Source: Sodiomyces alkalinus F11 (taxonomy: Eukaryota; Ascomycota; Sordariomycetes; Glomerellales; Plectosphaerellaceae). Taken from it: a DNA stretch of 64,000 bases. Each line of letters opens with the position of its first letter. Within the stretch, counting starts at the first letter, position 1. The notes under the pieces are model-generated. The model saw only the letters and a program-made list of their open reading frames with translations, made no database searches and was not told the DNA's origin. Made by a program: the position numbers and the translations under genes. Of the stretch, positions 11,944 to 24,640 are shown in pieces. Where the stretch lies: positions 903,200 to 967,199 of the forward strand of contig NW_021167080.1 of NCBI RefSeq assembly GCF_003711515.1, given 5' to 3'.

Positions 11944-14258
11944 ATGGCGGCTACCAGCATTCCCTCTAGTGAACCACCGCAGCCAAGTCCTACCGGCGCC
12001 GAACCCGCAACCGGCCAACATATCAATGCTGCCCCTCCGAATTATTCGAAGCGACACGGTGGACTTCATGACAGCGCAGCCGCAGAACCCCTGGTCACAG
12101 CCACTACACCGGAGAACGCGCCCGATGCATTCGAAACCAGTCAAGAAAACGACGGAGATGGTGGTGATGGGCTTGAACCGGGCAGGGGATCCGTCGACCT
12201 TGATGATCTACCCATTGAGCTTGTTAGCCTGACCGATAGGTGAGGCATGCCGCGTGTCCCCCTCCTCAGTTCGCAGGAAGCTGACCAAAGCTCCCCTCCG
12301 GTAGCTTCGTCGAGTCCCTTACCTCCAAGGTCCACAAAACGCCCCCGACGATCGATAAGGTCGCGCAGCTCTTCCAGGACTTCTACCAGGTCGCGTCGAA
12401 TCATGTATCCACTCACATCTCCGCCATAGCGTCGCGAAGGAGCCGAGCCACGTCCCCGGCTGCTTCGTCCAGGCCATCACCAGCGAACAGGCTACGGGTC
12501 AAGGCTGCAGCCCTCGGAGGCAAGGAGAAGACCCAAAATCATGCCATCTCGGAAGCGGAGCAGCAACTTATGACAGTAGATGAGCTGGCAGACAAGAAAA
12601 GGGCTAGGAAGGCTTTGGAAGCCAAGAGGGTCATGCTCGAGGAAGCCGTTGAAAGGAGGCTATGTGAGGGTCTGTATAACCGCATATATCGACACCGCAG
12701 CACCCACGACGAGGCGCAGGATGACAAGCTCAGGTCGAAGACGGCCGCTCTAGCTGTAGTCGGAATTGGGCCCGCCGACCTTGGAATTGATTTGGGCGAA
12801 GATGTCCCCGAGGGCCCTGCGGCAGCTTCGCAAAAAGGCGAGGAGATTCGACAATGGCTAAATCAGGCCAGGAACAACTTAATCTTGATGAATGAAAAGC
12901 GGTATCCGTTGGGTAAACTCAACCAACTCAAGGCCGCACACAGGAGCATTGTGGACACTCTGGCTCACTTCCACCCCTCCGCCTCAGCCGACGAAATCAT
13001 GCCCATGCTGATCTACACCCTCATCACCCTCCCACCAGAGAGCTTGCACGTTATCAGCGATGTGCGGTTCATCCAGCGCTTCAGGTGGGAGCCCAAGTTA
13101 ACCGGGGAAGCGGCATACTGTCTAACGAATCTCGAGGCCGCCATCAGCTTTCTCGAGACTGTGGACCTCTCGACTCTTCGTGCCGATGAACTGCCCCAAG
13201 GCCGGCCCAAGGAAGGTGTTCCGGGGTCTCCGAAGACGGATACATTCCCGCCCGCTTTTCCTTCTTCGGTAACTCAATCTACCGACGGCACCGTCGCGAC
13301 CAGTAGTGGCAGCGCGACAACGAGCAGATCGCCGCCCCCTTCTTCGGCGGCATCCAGTCTGAGGGCAGCAATGCAAGCGCGAAACAGACGGCTCAGCGAG
13401 CTAGTGAACACCCCTGCACAGGCTTTCGGCGTTGCCAGCGATGCTGTCTTTACCACTGCCGATCAGGGCTTGAAGAATATCACCAACAGCCTCGGGGATA
13501 GCTATAAATTTCTGTTGGGCAAACTCCGAGAAACTCAAGGGGCGCCAACTGTTACGGGCCACGCGCTTGTCGTTCCGAAGACGCTGGACGACGCGCGGAA
13601 GCTGGTTAGTACACCGCCGCTCGACGAAGAGGGGCAAGTCGGCCGCACCGGTTCTTTCCAGAGCACGAAGGACCTCGATGGATTCCAGCAATCGACTCAG
13701 ACAGAGGATGCATTGTTCGGCGTCATGAGCGGCAAGAAGGCCCCTGTGCGGGAACACAGCGCCAATGGCCTCCGGAAAAAGATGAGCATTGAGAACTCGA
13801 AGGAGAAGCCAGTCTCCGTCGTCTCCTCGTCAGCTAACCCCACAAACCCACTCGAGAACGCTGTTCGTAGCTTTGGGAATTCTTTCAATCCCATGGCAAA
13901 GCTCTCCAGCATGGCGGTTATGCGAGGGTTTGGGCGTGCGGCAACGCCTCACGCGGCACCCTCGAAAGATGACTCGGCCAAGTCAGTGGAAGGAGGCGAT
14001 CTGGGAGCCGTATGTGTCACATGCCCACTCCCGTCTGAGGATATTCCAGGTCAACTAACATAAGCACAGGCATTCCCCGACATCGCACCAGCGCTCCCGC
14101 CGAAGGAGATTCCCAGGATCAAGCCGCCAAACCAGAGGTTTGTGGAGCTGCAGAACCCCGGCGACCTGAAGCTTAGTGAAGTTCTTGAACTGCTCCGCGA
14201 TTATCGGAGATTATCAAACGCACTCAAGGAGAGGGGCGCGTTTGAAGCCTCTCTGTAA
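11944..14258 (+). CDS. VPS9-domain Rab5-type GEF (Muk1/Vps9-like)
   Basis: Three exons, join(11944..12239, 12305..14009, 14070..14258), giving 729 residues. VPS9 domains catalyse GDP/GTP exchange on Rab5-family GTPases (Vps21 in yeast) at endosomes. Exon 1 encodes an acidic low-complexity N-terminus. Exon 2 carries a helical segment (about 100-225) and the VPS9 domain at about 227-384, with the family core ADEIMPMLIYTLI followed by a conserved helix ending near VDLSTL. A Ser/Thr-rich disordered region follows. The exon 3 tail ends in a helix with LRDYRRLSNALKERG. Both introns have consensus sites and fix the frame: TD|S then FVESL across intron 1, and GA|FPDIAP across intron 2. A Muk1-like identity is likely from architecture, since no CUE domain is visible. 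Which Rab it acts on is inferred from the family only. Confidence 0.87.
12240..12304 (+). other. Intron 1 of the VPS9 gene (65 bp)
   Basis: It runs GTGAGG...CTGAC...TAG, with the branch site CTGAC at 12281-12285, 19 bases before the acceptor. It removes the in-frame TGA at 12241-12243 and the one at 12282, and restores a conserved LTDSFVESLTSKVHKTPPT stretch. Confidence 0.9.
14010..14069 (+). other. Intron 2 of the VPS9 gene (60 bp)
   Basis: It runs GTATGT...CTAAC...CAG, phase 0, with the branch site CTAAC at 14055-14059. Without splicing, translation would stop at 14061-14063 and lose the conserved C-terminal helix. Confidence 0.92.
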
Positions 14259-15010
14259 AACACTGAACTGGCGGGCGTTCGTTTTGGTCATTTTATTTCT
14301 CTGGGTTGTGTCCTCTTCTCAGCGCATTGTGCTACCTTACATGCTTGTTTTTCATCATTATTGTTATTTATTTATTTTACTGTATATGGGCAGCTCAGGA
14401 TCGGGGTATGGTGTTGGATTACTACAAGACGGCGGCGGCGGCGGCGGCGTGCACTTCTCGAATAGACGATACTGGGGAAATACTCTGCCATTTCAGACAA
14501 ACTGCTAGGACAGGAAAAGAGATGTGCTATGGGATAGGGATAGCGAAACCAAATCAGCCCGCCTATCTGACGGCAAGCCTAGTGAGACTGGGTTGTCAAT
14601 CAGTCAGTCGGTAGATGCATGCATGCGTAGACGATCGGGATTGACAACATCAGCAGACTAGTTATTTCGAAATAGTCATCGTATTATCCTTTCTCTTGAT
14701 GGGCCCATGGTGTTCAGAGGTGAGACTCGGAGGCAACTCGGTTCTTTTTACGTTACTATATTAAGCTATGCATTTATAGACAACGGTCAGCCCATCGCTG
14801 CCGCCATCGACTGTATCACTTTTCCCTCCAGGTACTCCCCTGCAGGCCGTTAAAACACCGATGATGCTTGCCAAAATGATAAATCACCGATCAGGTGTTG
14901 GTATTTTCCAGACTTGCCCAGGCCAAGGAAACAAAAAGAAACGACACTAAGAACTGGAACCCGATAAATGGAGGGAGCAAAGGTGACGGCAAGAAAGATC
15001 ACAGTAGGGC
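14259..15010. other. Convergent 3' intergenic region VPS9 gene / alpha-actinin
   Basis: 752 bp between two stop codons. It holds both 3' UTRs, a (GGC)6 tract at 14431-14449, a T-rich stretch at about 14340-14385 and a short gcatgcatgc run near 14615. I see no coding sequence with fungal codon pattern and no structural RNA. Confidence 0.6.
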
Positions 15011-17265
15011 CTAGTGAAAGCCGTTAACGTTCTCCTTGGGCGTACCACTGCTTCTTTTCTTGAACGATTCCGGCTGCGCCCTTAATGACGCATCGGCATC
15101 GCCTCCGCCACTAGGGTCGCTGATGAGCTTCTCCATGAAGGCAATGTAGTCGTACTGAGGCAATCCCCTGTCCCCGGCCATATCGGGCCCTGTGTGTGGC
15201 GGGATGATGTTGACAAGTTTGTCGATCACTTCATCCGGCACTAGGGAATGCCTCAGATCCATCTCGGTGACGTATGGCTTCCCGTCGGCCACCTCGCGGA
15301 ACGACTGGAAGACCTGCTCCGCGGTGTTCTGATCTTCGGTGACATCCACCATGAAGCGGATAAACTGCTCGAAGGTGACGCGGTCTCGCCCGTGCGATGC
15401 TTCGAGGAAATAGTCGTGCATCTCGTCTTCCGAGAAGACGAGTCCCAGGGACGCCAGTGCAGCGGAGAACTCGAGTTCTTGCAGTGTGTTCGAATCGTCC
15501 CGGTCAAAATGACGGAACACAGACTCGAACTCTTCGAGTTGGATGGGTGTCAGGTTGGTCATGTTCCGGGCCACCATCTGGTTCTCGAGGAAAGAAAGTT
15601 TCTTTTGGACCGACGACTTGACCAGACCGAGTTCGTAGCAGAGCTCATCATAGGTGTAGGTGGTGAAGTCGTTCTCTTCGATGTTCGCCTCCTGGCATTT
15701 CGCGTCGACGGCCGCAATAGACTCCAGATACTTGTCCAACGGGGAGAGGTTATCGCTCAATTTACGGACATGGTGCAGCTGGTCCTCCACATCGCCGTCC
15801 AAGCCGGAGATTGCGAGCTGCATCGTGTTCAAGGCCATGGCGAAGTCATTTGCCTTGTCCGCAAAAGACTTTCGGAGGGCATTTTTGATACTGCGTCAAA
15901 AAGTCAGAAGAAGCCAGGAAAAGAAAAGAGAATCGGGGCGAAATATGACGGTGATGGGCCCGCGGTTGGGGGGGGGGGGGGGTACTTGCTCTCGGATGGT
16001 TTCGTTAATAAGCTGTGCCCTCGTCATCTCGGTCCTAGACAGATTACCCCATTCCCTCTCCATTGTCTCAAGAGACAGCTCCGCCGGAGGTTCGTATGGT
16101 CGCAAGCGATATGTTCCCAGTTTCGTCTTGATATTGCCGAGCAGGGTGGCCAACTCGCTCTTCTCGCCCACCCAATCCCTCTTCTGGCCTCGCTTGAAGG
16201 AGGCAAACTCGTTGGCTTGCGCTTTGGCGTCAGCATAAGTTCCCTCAAACTTCGCCTGCTGCCACTGGATGTTCTGTTCCCGAATCTGCTTCAATAGCGC
16301 GTCCATTCGTCTCTCGTATGCGCTTTGCATCTCCCAGGCGCCCGACATGTTGTTGAAGAACTTCTCCACCCGCCGGCCGGCGTTCTCCACCTTCTCCATC
16401 TGGGAAAAGGCGTGGAACCAGTAGGCAATGTAGGTCATCAGCGACCTCTCGTCTGGTTTCGCGACATCGCAAACGTCCTCAACGTCCAAGAGCATCGGGA
16501 TGCCAATCTCCCTGTGTGCGATGTCGAAAGCCATCTGCATGTTGCCTCGGTGGTCCGACTTGTCCAGGGCGTCGTAGTCGATCAGGTCGGGCCTATGGAT
16601 GTCCAACAGCGCACAAAAGGCGAGACCGTCGTTCCAGCTGGCGCTGAAGTCCCGCACGTCAACCTCGTCGTAGCATGCCGTCTTGCGCTGGCACCAGAGC
16701 AGGAGGCCCTCCTTTGCTGTCATACCCTCCTCGTTGATATCGCTAATGGTGAAGCGTAAAATGAGCGTCCAGATCAGGCCCAATATGATTTTCCGGTTAC
16801 CATCCACGACATCTTCGGCACCGATATTGGTCATCTGGATTCCTCTGGACTTGATGAAGTCGAGTGCTAGGTTCGCATTTTCGAAGCGTTGAACGCGCAA
16901 TTTGGGTTTCGAGGCGTATCGCCCCAGGGACTCGTTGGACAAGCACTCTAGCAAGTGAATAAGCATGACCTGAGGGGCTGTTCTTCAGTCCGAATGTGCA
17001 TAATATTTATAGGGGTTTCGCATATGACAGAGCAATGATAACGTACGCCGTCGCTAAGGTCTGCCACGAGGTCTTTGACCTCAAGGCTCCGGGCTTCCAG
17101 CTTTGTATTGAGCCTAGAGATGAGGCGGGTCAGCATACCCGCGGCATCAAATTGTCTCCGGAGGGGGTGGGGGAGATTGGGCATCGCTGGAACCGGGGAA
17201 ACATGCCATTTTGTGAAGGTCTTTTGCTGGACATTGATCCATTGCTGCGGTTCCGCAAACGCCAT
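15011..17265 (-). CDS. ain1: Alpha-actinin, actin crosslinking protein
   Basis: Four exons, complement of join(15011..15890, 15990..16969, 17047..17113, 17207..17265), giving 661 residues. Fungal alpha-actinin crosslinks F-actin at septal rings and the sub-apical cortex. Seen here: an N-terminal actin-binding domain with CH1 (about 10-116, QQKTFTKW, and GAEDVVDGN) and CH2 (about 126-233, LLLWCQRKT, FCALLDIHRPDLIDYD), then a shortened rod of about two spectrin-like repeats (about 240-485), then a C-terminal EF-hand pair. EF loop 1 (residues 498-509, DRDDSNTLQELE) has all calcium ligands; the second is degenerate. The length fits fungal family members. Introns 1 and 3 use GC donors. The start is the first ATG giving the family N-terminus; an out-of-frame ATG lies 20 bases upstream. 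It is convergent with the VPS9 gene. Confidence 0.92.
15891..15989 (-). other. Alpha-actinin intron 3, GC-AG (99 bp)
   Basis: The donor is GCAAGT, the strongest GC donor consensus, with branch CTGAC and acceptor GCAG. Only this splice joins GA|T to give ETIRDIKNALRKSF, the expected rod sequence. The GT two bases on from the donor shifts the frame. A 15-base C run (plus-strand G at 15968-15982) lies just inside the donor. Confidence 0.85.
16970..17046 (-). other. Alpha-actinin intron 2, GT-AG (77 bp)
   Basis: The donor is GTACGT and the acceptor CTCAG, phase 0. It joins DLSDG to VMLIHLLECLS in CH1. Confidence 0.88.
17114..17206 (-). other. Alpha-actinin intron 1, GC-AG, frame-preserving (93 bp)
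   Basis: It runs GCATGT...CTGAC...CTCTAG. Splicing joins TG|G to give FTKW-LNTKLEAR, the universal CH1 start. The intron is 31 codons long with no stop, so a retained transcript would insert 31 residues in the first CH1 helix. The only GT nearby (17202) gives the wrong frame. Confidence 0.8.
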
Positions 17266-17787
17266 GCTCGCCAGGTCGTGGTCATGCGGTGGTCTCAGAG
17301 ACGTGATATCTACAATAAGAAAAAGAGGGTTTGCTCTGGGCAGCGCCGGCCTAAGACGAAAGCAGCTCGATCGGGTGTATGCAGCTGGTGAGGGGGGGGG
17401 GGGGGTGCAGCACGTCCTGGATGTTATTGATCGGCTTCAGGGGCAACGGGACGGGTCTGCCAACGGTCGTGGGAGGATCGGGGCGGTCGTATACGATGGC
17501 CGGGATTTTTGAGTGAATATATTGTCGTTACAGCGCTGGTTTTCAAATATTTAAGACGAAGAATGCGGTGGAGGAGTAGGAGAGAGAATGGTTGATATTC
17601 TACGAATACCGAGTGTGTAGAATGGTACCTCTGTAAGGTGGTAGGTAAGGTAAGGTAGGTAGTTTGGTTTGTGTGGGGGTAAACAGAACCGATAACCTGG
17701 CGGGCACTTGACGTTGCCCGGGGAGGAAACAACCTAAAATTCACCATAATGCTTAGTGCATATCTGGGTCTCTTAGGTACCCTGTCT
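17266..17787 (-). promoter_or_regulatory. Alpha-actinin upstream region
   Basis: 522 bp between the start codon and the TSD of element A, unmutated. It contains a 14-base G run (17392-17405) and a GGTAA/GGTAG repeat (about 17633-17662) that resembles the TACCTTACC-like motifs of the other island promoter. Element A sits only 0.5 kb upstream of the start codon, so any longer promoter was displaced by about 19 kb. Confidence 0.55.
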
Positions 17788-17792
17788 CAACT

Positions 17793-18076
17793 TATCGCAT
17801 GGGCAGGACCACGATATAGTCTATAGGGGATCCAGGGGGGATCCACTCCATAACTAAGGGCTCCGGATATCAGGGACTTCGGGCATCAGGATATAATAAG
17901 GGTGGATACCGGAAAAGACCGGATAGGATCCAAATAATATAGTACCCATAACGGAGTCTGCACCACCTAAATTAAGGGCATAAAAGACTCTCCTAGATAT
18001 AACTTAATATAATACACACACACGAGATTTCTGCTCTACTAAGTTAAGTATTTAAGTGTCTATTTAACGTGCGATA
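17793..18076 (+). repeat. 5' LTR of A
   Basis: 284 bp, identical in length to its partner. Differences from the 3' LTR are almost all C/T or G/A, as in RIP. Confidence 0.92.
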
Positions 18077-18089
18077 GTTATAAGCCCGG
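18077..18089 (+). promoter_or_regulatory. Primer-binding site of A, half-tRNA-iMet type
   Basis: gttataagcccgg follows the LTR without spacer. With one TG-to-TA change undone it is complementary to the anticodon stem-loop of initiator tRNA-Met (GGGCTCATAAC as I recall it), the site used by Drosophila copia and yeast Ty5, not to a tRNA 3' end. The same 13 bases occur in element H. Confidence 0.65.
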
Positions 18090-18179
18090 TTTATAACGCC
18101 TAAACGATAGATATTAATAAGGCTACCCCTATTCCACTATAAAGAAGCAATCACGTCTATATAAGCACTCTTAAATAAC

Positions 18180-18958
18180 TACTATCGACCTAATCAAAGC
18201 AATTAAGAGATTAATTAACCTACCTATTAATTAACTAACCGATAAATAACAATCTAGTAAAGATATCTTCTAATATATCTAACGCCGAATAGAAGGCGGC
18301 CGCTATAACCCTTATTAACTAGAGGGATTAGGTAGTTTAGGAGCGCGCCGTACGCGGTAAATCGGCCTCCTACTAGGATAACTACCTTAATCTAAAGCTA
18401 AGCGATAAGGAGGCTAACGCCTATCTCCTCCCTATATCTATACCCCCTAATATTCGTAAATACGAAGCCCTCGCCGTGGACCCTAACGCGGAGGAGGCCA
18501 CGGCTACTACTATTACGGCTACTCCGTCTTCCACTATCACGCTAAAGGGCGATAAGGCCACGGATACTATAGAATCCACGGCTACCACGGCCGCTGTTAC
18601 GGCTACCGGTAAGAGGAAGACGGCCGCTCGCCGGAAGGTTACGGCCGTAACGAAAGAACCACCGACTAGGACGCCCACGTTTATCGATAACCTCTCTAAA
18701 AAGGGGCGCACGCGCTACCTATAAGATCGCCGTATATACCGCGAGGAAAAGGTAGACTATAACGCGTAGTATAAGGAGTTTAATAAGGTACGCTCCTATA
18801 TCGAAGGGACCGTATACACTACGTTACATAACCTCCTCGCCTAGCTATAGGATAATACCGTAAATAACCCGCGGGCCTGGATTATTCTCCTATACACGTA
18901 TATAGGACCGATACCTATAGACCTCCGTAAGGAAGCCTTAGTCCTATACTGATAATAC
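18180..18958 (+). pseudogene. gag of A, 5' part (broken by element B)
   Basis: A plus-strand gag remnant. A 249-base stretch (18476-18724) is still open and encodes a Thr/Ala-rich then basic segment. The frame continues with a few stops to 18958, where B inserted. The same frame resumes after the TSD at 26294, reading on to about 27.0 kb, which confirms the nesting. Confidence 0.7.
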
Positions 18959-19494
18959 TATTACGACGGCTTCCGGTCCTCTATAGTATAGCGGACGATA
19001 GGGGACTGGCGTCGAGGTTTTAGTTCAAAATAAGAAGAGGATGTTAACTAAAGAGCAGTAACTGTCGTTCATAGTGTCTAGTCGTAGTTACGTCGTAAAG
19101 ACTAGGCGTCTTCTTTATAAGGTAGAGTCAGGCGTAGACTAATAGTCTAGGTGAAGACTTAGATTAATCGATATCTTGTTCTCTAGTAGAAGTAAGACCT
19201 AGGATATTCTGGTTTATATAGTAATAGTGCCTCCTTACCCGTAATAACTATTCCTTACGTGGTCGCTATGCCCGGGTGATTCTATCGTGACCGATCACTT
19301 ATTAGTCACTTCGTCGGAGTAATCGACCCCGGTCCGTCCCGGACGGTATACTAAGTACCTCCGTACCTAGTAACACGTGACTTAGCACGTGACTCCCCAA
19401 GTCACCCTATACTGCCCCCCGTCTAGGGCCGTCCCGTGGGATATATACTAGTATACCTATAGGGTTAGTCTATATTAGGCGGCCGGCCGTAATA
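18959..19494 (-). repeat. 3' LTR of B
   Basis: 536 bp. Compared with its partner nearly every difference is TG/TA or CA/TA. For example, cttccggtcc and ggactggcg here match cttctggtcc and ggactagcg in the other copy. Confidence 0.92.
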
Positions 19495-19609
19495 TTACCT
19501 CCCTCCTTTTAAGCGCTATCCTAGCGGTCGTATAAGTAGGTCGCTTTTCCCTAGTTAGTGTTCCTTAGGTTTTTCTTCTTTTTTATTACTAACTATTATA
19601 TCCGACCGT

Positions 19610-20230
19610 ATATAGAAGTCGTCTTATCCTAAATCTCGTTCCGCCGAAAACTAATCGACCGTTTCTGCCCTTATCGCTAATTAAGGCTACGAGGTCGTCC
19701 CGTGCACCCGTTATGCCTCTAAGAACGTACCGTGCTTCGTTCTAGACGATATCGCTCGCTATCACGCGTGTTTTCGCTTAGGTCGTTCTTATAACAGTGC
19801 TAGAATCCCTATATCTTCTAGTACGCTCCTGCCCTCGCCTTCCCGCTCAGCCTCCGTTTACTTACCCCCTCGTCTTCCCAGCGGGTCGTATAAATAAAGA
19901 GCTAAAGCGCCTCGAATAAGAGGAGGAACGGACCGAGGAGATACTCCACGAGGCGCTCGCCCGCTTATCCCGCCTTCGCCGAACTCGTCGCCTGCTACGG
20001 AAGAAGGGGGTGGAAATAGTTCGTAAGGACCTTGCCGATATAGAGGAGCTCGAGAAGGTGGAGAAGGAGGAAAAAGAGGCCTGTCGGGCCGAGTCAGAGG
20101 CGGTAGTCACTATATAAGCTGCCGGTGCTATTAATATAATTAATTAGAATCAGGTAATAGCGTAGGATATAGGTGAATTCTCGGATATTAATTTTATACA
20201 GACCGCGGTGTCTAGTTCTAGGTCCTAATA
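19610..20230 (+). pseudogene. Antisense Cys-rich/coiled-coil ORF inside B (degenerate)
   Basis: Opposite to gag-pol, between the integrase end and the 3' LTR. The N-terminal half (frame of 19685) reads GYEVVPCTRYASKNVPCFVLD, then ARYHACFRLGRSYNSARI. The C-x2-[CY]...C...[CY]-x2-C...GRS[CY] spacing looks like a zinc cluster whose Cys codons were partly changed to Tyr. After a frame change near 19.86-19.90 kb comes a strongly charged helix (KELKRLE, then LARLSRLRRTRRLL, then EELEKVEKEEKEACRAE), ending near 20.23 kb. I recall small fungal hypothetical proteins of this layout, often in repeats. Function is unknown. Compare the antisense frames in E and L. Confidence 0.6.
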
Positions 20231-20299
20231 GTGTTTTATCGGTACTACTTTAGGAGTTACTTATAATTAATCAGGTTATCTTTTAGTTCCTATATATTA

Positions 20300-23200
20300 T
20301 CGCCGTGATCGTAGTTTTTCTATTTTATAAAATATTCGGTACTATCTAGCGTCTCTCGGTAGTCGAGGATTCGTTTTGCTTTATACACGTCGTTAGTATC
20401 GACCACGATCGTGTCTTATATTATTTTTACGTTTTTCGGTGCTAGTTCAAGTAGTAAAATATAGAAATTATTATATATCCTTATTATCGGAGGTAGTGAT
20501 AGAATATAGTTCGTATCTGACTTTTTCTCTAGGATTTTAAATAGTCCTAATTTTTTAAAATCTAATTTATCGCTTAGTCGTTATGTTCTGATGTTTTTGC
20601 GGATAAGATAAACGTGGTCCCCCCTTAAAAGGGTTAGTCCCTTAATCCTTAATTAATTCGCGTACCTGCTTATTTGTGTTCTGACTATCTCCAGGTCGGT
20701 TCGTAGTTCTTCGTGTAGTTTTTTTATGCTTTTAACTATTTTTATCGCTCTTAGTGCGTCTAGTCCTTCTAAAGGTTTTCTAAATACTATCGGTGTATAT
20801 CCGTAATTTGCTTCGAATGGTGTTTTCTTTATTAACTCGTTCAACAAGCTATTATATATAAACTATGTAAGTAGCAGGTATTATACCTAATTATCTTATT
20901 CGTACCCTACGTAGTATCGTAGGTACTATTCTAGGACTTAGTTTATGATTTCGGTTTATCCGTCCGTTATAGGGTGAAACGCTGTCGAATACTTATATTT
21001 CGTTCCTAGCTGGCTTATAACTGCTTTCCAGAAGTTACTGGTAAAGAGTTTATCTCTATCCGTGATAATTTCGTTCGGTATGCCGTGATCCCTAATCAGG
21101 CGGTCGATAAAGATACTTACTAGTTCTTCTGCTATAGTGTTTTTAATATATAGAATATAAAGAGTGTATTTCGTGAATCGGTCGATAATCACGAATATGC
21201 TATCGTAGGCGATTCCTGTTACTGGATCTTTGGATACTGGAAATCCTATTACGAAGTCTATTATAATCGATTTCTATAGTCCGTCTGCTACTAGTAGTGG
21301 CTTTAGTAGTCCGTAAGGTTTATATCGGCTACTCTTTGCTTTCTGGTAAATATTATAGTTACGAACGAAGTCCCTAACTCGTTCTTTAGTTCCTGTGTAA
21401 TCGTATTATTATCGTAATCGGTGGTATATTTTATAAACTCCTTGATATCTATGTATCGGCGAGGCGTATGCTTCTTCGAATATAATATCGGTTATCCGAT
21501 TAATGCTATTTACTTCTCTGTTCTTTAGAGTAAGAGCTTCTCCTTCCTATTAGAGTATAGCTTACGGTTTAGGTGATTCGTTAGGTATCCCTAGTCGGCT
21601 AAGTGCGTCTGCGCGACTGTTTTCGCTCCCTTTTATATACTAAATATAGAAATTAAATTCGGCTAGGAATTCTGCCTATCGGATTTATCGTTTATTAAGA
21701 ACCTTAGTAGTAGTAAATTACGCGAGGTTCTTATAATCCGTGTAGACTTATACCGGGTATCTTATTCCTAACAGGTACGGTCTCTATTCTTTAAAGGCTT
21801 CGATAATAGCTATTAGCTCTTTATTATAGATCTAATAGTTAAGTTCTGGTCTACTGAGTTTCTTAGATATAAAGGCTACAGGGTGTAGTCTTCCTTCTAC
21901 GTCGCGCTATCCGAGTTATACTCCCAGAGCCTAGTCGGATACGTCTATTTCGAGTTCGTATTCTTTTTCAGGGTCTAGCATTACTAAGATAGGTTCGCTA
22001 GTAACCCTTCCTTTAAGAGCTTAGAATACTTCTTCTATTCTTTTGTTCTATTCGAAGTTAAGTCCCTTTTTAGTTACTTTAGTTAAGGGGATAATAATCT
22101 TACTATAGTCCTTAATAAATCGTCGATAGTAATTCATAAGTCCGAGAAAGGACTAAATATCGCGAATATTCTAAGGCCGTGGCTACTTAGAGACGTATTA
22201 GACTTTCGCCTTATCTATACAGATCTCGTTAGGTCGTATCGTATAACCTAAAAAGTTAACTTCTTACGTGTGGAATTAAACTTTCTCTGGTTCGACTAAT
22301 AGGTCGGCGTCTTATAGGAGTTATAGGATTATAAAAACGTGTTACCGGTATTCTTCGAGTATTTTGGAGAAGATTAGGATATTATCCAGGTATACTATAA
22401 CGAAGTGGTCTAAATACTTCCTTAGGACGTCGTTAATAAGTGTTTAGAACGATACCGGCGTATTTATTAGTCTAAAAGGCATAACGAGGTACTCGAAATA
22501 TCCTCGCTTTATCCGAAACGCTATCTTCTACTCTTCTCCTTCCTTAATCCTAATTAAGTTATAGGCTCCTTTTAAGTCGAGTACCGTGAACTATTACGCT
22601 CTAACTAGCTAATCTCGTATTTCTAAGATAAGAGGTAATAGGTAGTGGTTCTTAATAGTTATATCGTTAAGTTATCGATAATTAATATATAATCGTAGTT
22701 TGCCGTTCTTCTTTAGTATAAACAGGATCGGGTATCCTACTAGTAACTATAATACTCTAATATAGCCTTTTACTAGTATCTCTTCAAGATATTCTTCTAA
22801 GGTATCTAATTCCTTCTAGTTTAGCCCGTAAATTAAAAAGAATTTTAGGTATATCCCTTTCTTTAGGGGTATCTCGTGATTATAGTGCCGGTATTTCGGT
22901 AATCCGGTCTCTAGATTTTCGGTAAATAGTTTTTCGTATTTACGGTATTCTAGTAATACCTTAGCGAGTCTATCGTGATCGCTTATTACTAGTCCTTTTT
23001 CTGCTTAGACGATCTAGTAGATTCCTTTAATAATATTAGTTACGCGTTAGTGGTTATACCGTCGCTGCTGTCTTAAAGTCTTTCGTACTTCCTTCGCCTT
23101 AGTCCCTGACTTCTGGCGGCTGTCTGAGTCTCCCTAAGGCTCCTTCGTCGGTAAGTCTTTCTGCTATTTTCGACGGATATCGGGATCGGGTAAGGTTTCC

Positions 23201-24640
23201 TTCATAGTCTCCTGCTTACTCTCTAATCTCCACCAGAGCTAGCCAAGCTTCTAGTCTATATCAGGATTCTATTTATTAAACTATAGTTCACTAAGGGTAA
23301 CGTCCTTATAACCTATATCGTATATATCGAACTTTATTATTCTAGTCTTATTCTGAATTTTAACCTAAAGGTATATAGTCTCCTAGTTAATAATAACTTC
23401 TTCGTAGGACTAGTTCTTTCCCGTATACGGAGTAATCTTATACTCCTCTTCTAGGTGTTTTCTAACCCAGGGAATAAAGAACTTTCTTATAGCTACTAGT
23501 AAGATAAAGTTTCCTGCTACGCCTATATCTAACAGTGCGTTTATCTCGTATTCGTTAAGTCGTATTATAACGTAATAATGCCCTATACTACTATATATTA
23601 TAGAGTATATCTATTAAGTGCCTCTCGTATACTCCTAGCGATAGTATACTCCTAGTTTTTTACCCGTTTAGCTCGGTATTCGAGGGATATTTCCTTATCT
23701 AAGAACCCGTACTGGATTAAAAGTTATTCTATCCGTCGTAGGCGTTCGTCGAGGGCCTAGAAGCGTGATTCTAAAGCTTCTTAGTCTTGTCCTAGTTATC
23801 GGATTTTCTTAGAAGCGTGTGTTATATAGCTAGTGGTATCGTATTCGTCTAACCGGTGTTTATAGTAATTATACCTAGGTAGTTAATTATCCGATCCTCG
23901 TAGGCTTACTGCCCGGTCGGTAAGAGTGTCTCGGTCCTCCTAAGCGTGGTAAGGTCGCTAATATACAGCTCGTTACTATCCCCCGCTAGTATTTATCGGT
24001 ACTACACGGTAGGCTTTACTAAGGTCAGGTTTAGTAAAACGAACTTAGTGGGTCTATCTAAGGGGTTCTTCCGTGAGCTGGTCGAGTATCCGTAGCTGGA
24101 TAGTTTCCTCCTTAATTAAGTCGGCTACTTCTATAGGTTAATACTAGAAGTTCGTGTTATTATCCCGGATTCTGTCGGACTCCGTTTCCTAATCTTACTC
24201 TTCGAGCTTAGCGATTCTTTTTCGGGCACAATCTTCTCCCTCCTGGATTTCTAAGATCTACTTCTATCTCTTAGCTTCTCCTTTCGTCTATCCGTATTTC
24301 TAAAGGATTTCTACGATAGTTTATAAAGCTAATTTATCCTTATCCTAGTCGGGGATCTCAAGGCTATAATCGTTATCGTACTCGTTACTAGATACTATAG
24401 CGAGTATCTTCTAGGGTCTCTTAGGGTAATACTTAGCTCCGTCTTTCCCTAATTAGTATACTAGATAATAGTTATCGTAGTAGGTTACCTAATAGAGGTT
24501 AATATATAGTATTTCGTCCTTATAAATTTCCAGGTATCTAATAGCGTTAATTTCCTTCTAGGGTCTTCCTTTCTTAATCGCGTTTACTTATCATTATAGT
24601 CGTTCTTTCTTAGGCTTATAATAGTCGCGTGCGTAATAAC
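20300..24640 (-). pseudogene. pol of B (protease, RT, RNase H, integrase), broken
   Basis: Minus strand. The integrase core is still readable as an open piece at 20956-21192 (IIDRFTKYTLYI, DHGIPNEIITDRDKLFTSNFW, FHPITDG), with its C-terminal part at 20653-20847 (TPFEANYGYTP). The RT catalytic motif at 22381-22392 reads YLDN. Protease lies at about 23.3-23.7 kb. Stops are mostly TAG/TAA at former Trp or Gln codons. Confidence 0.8.
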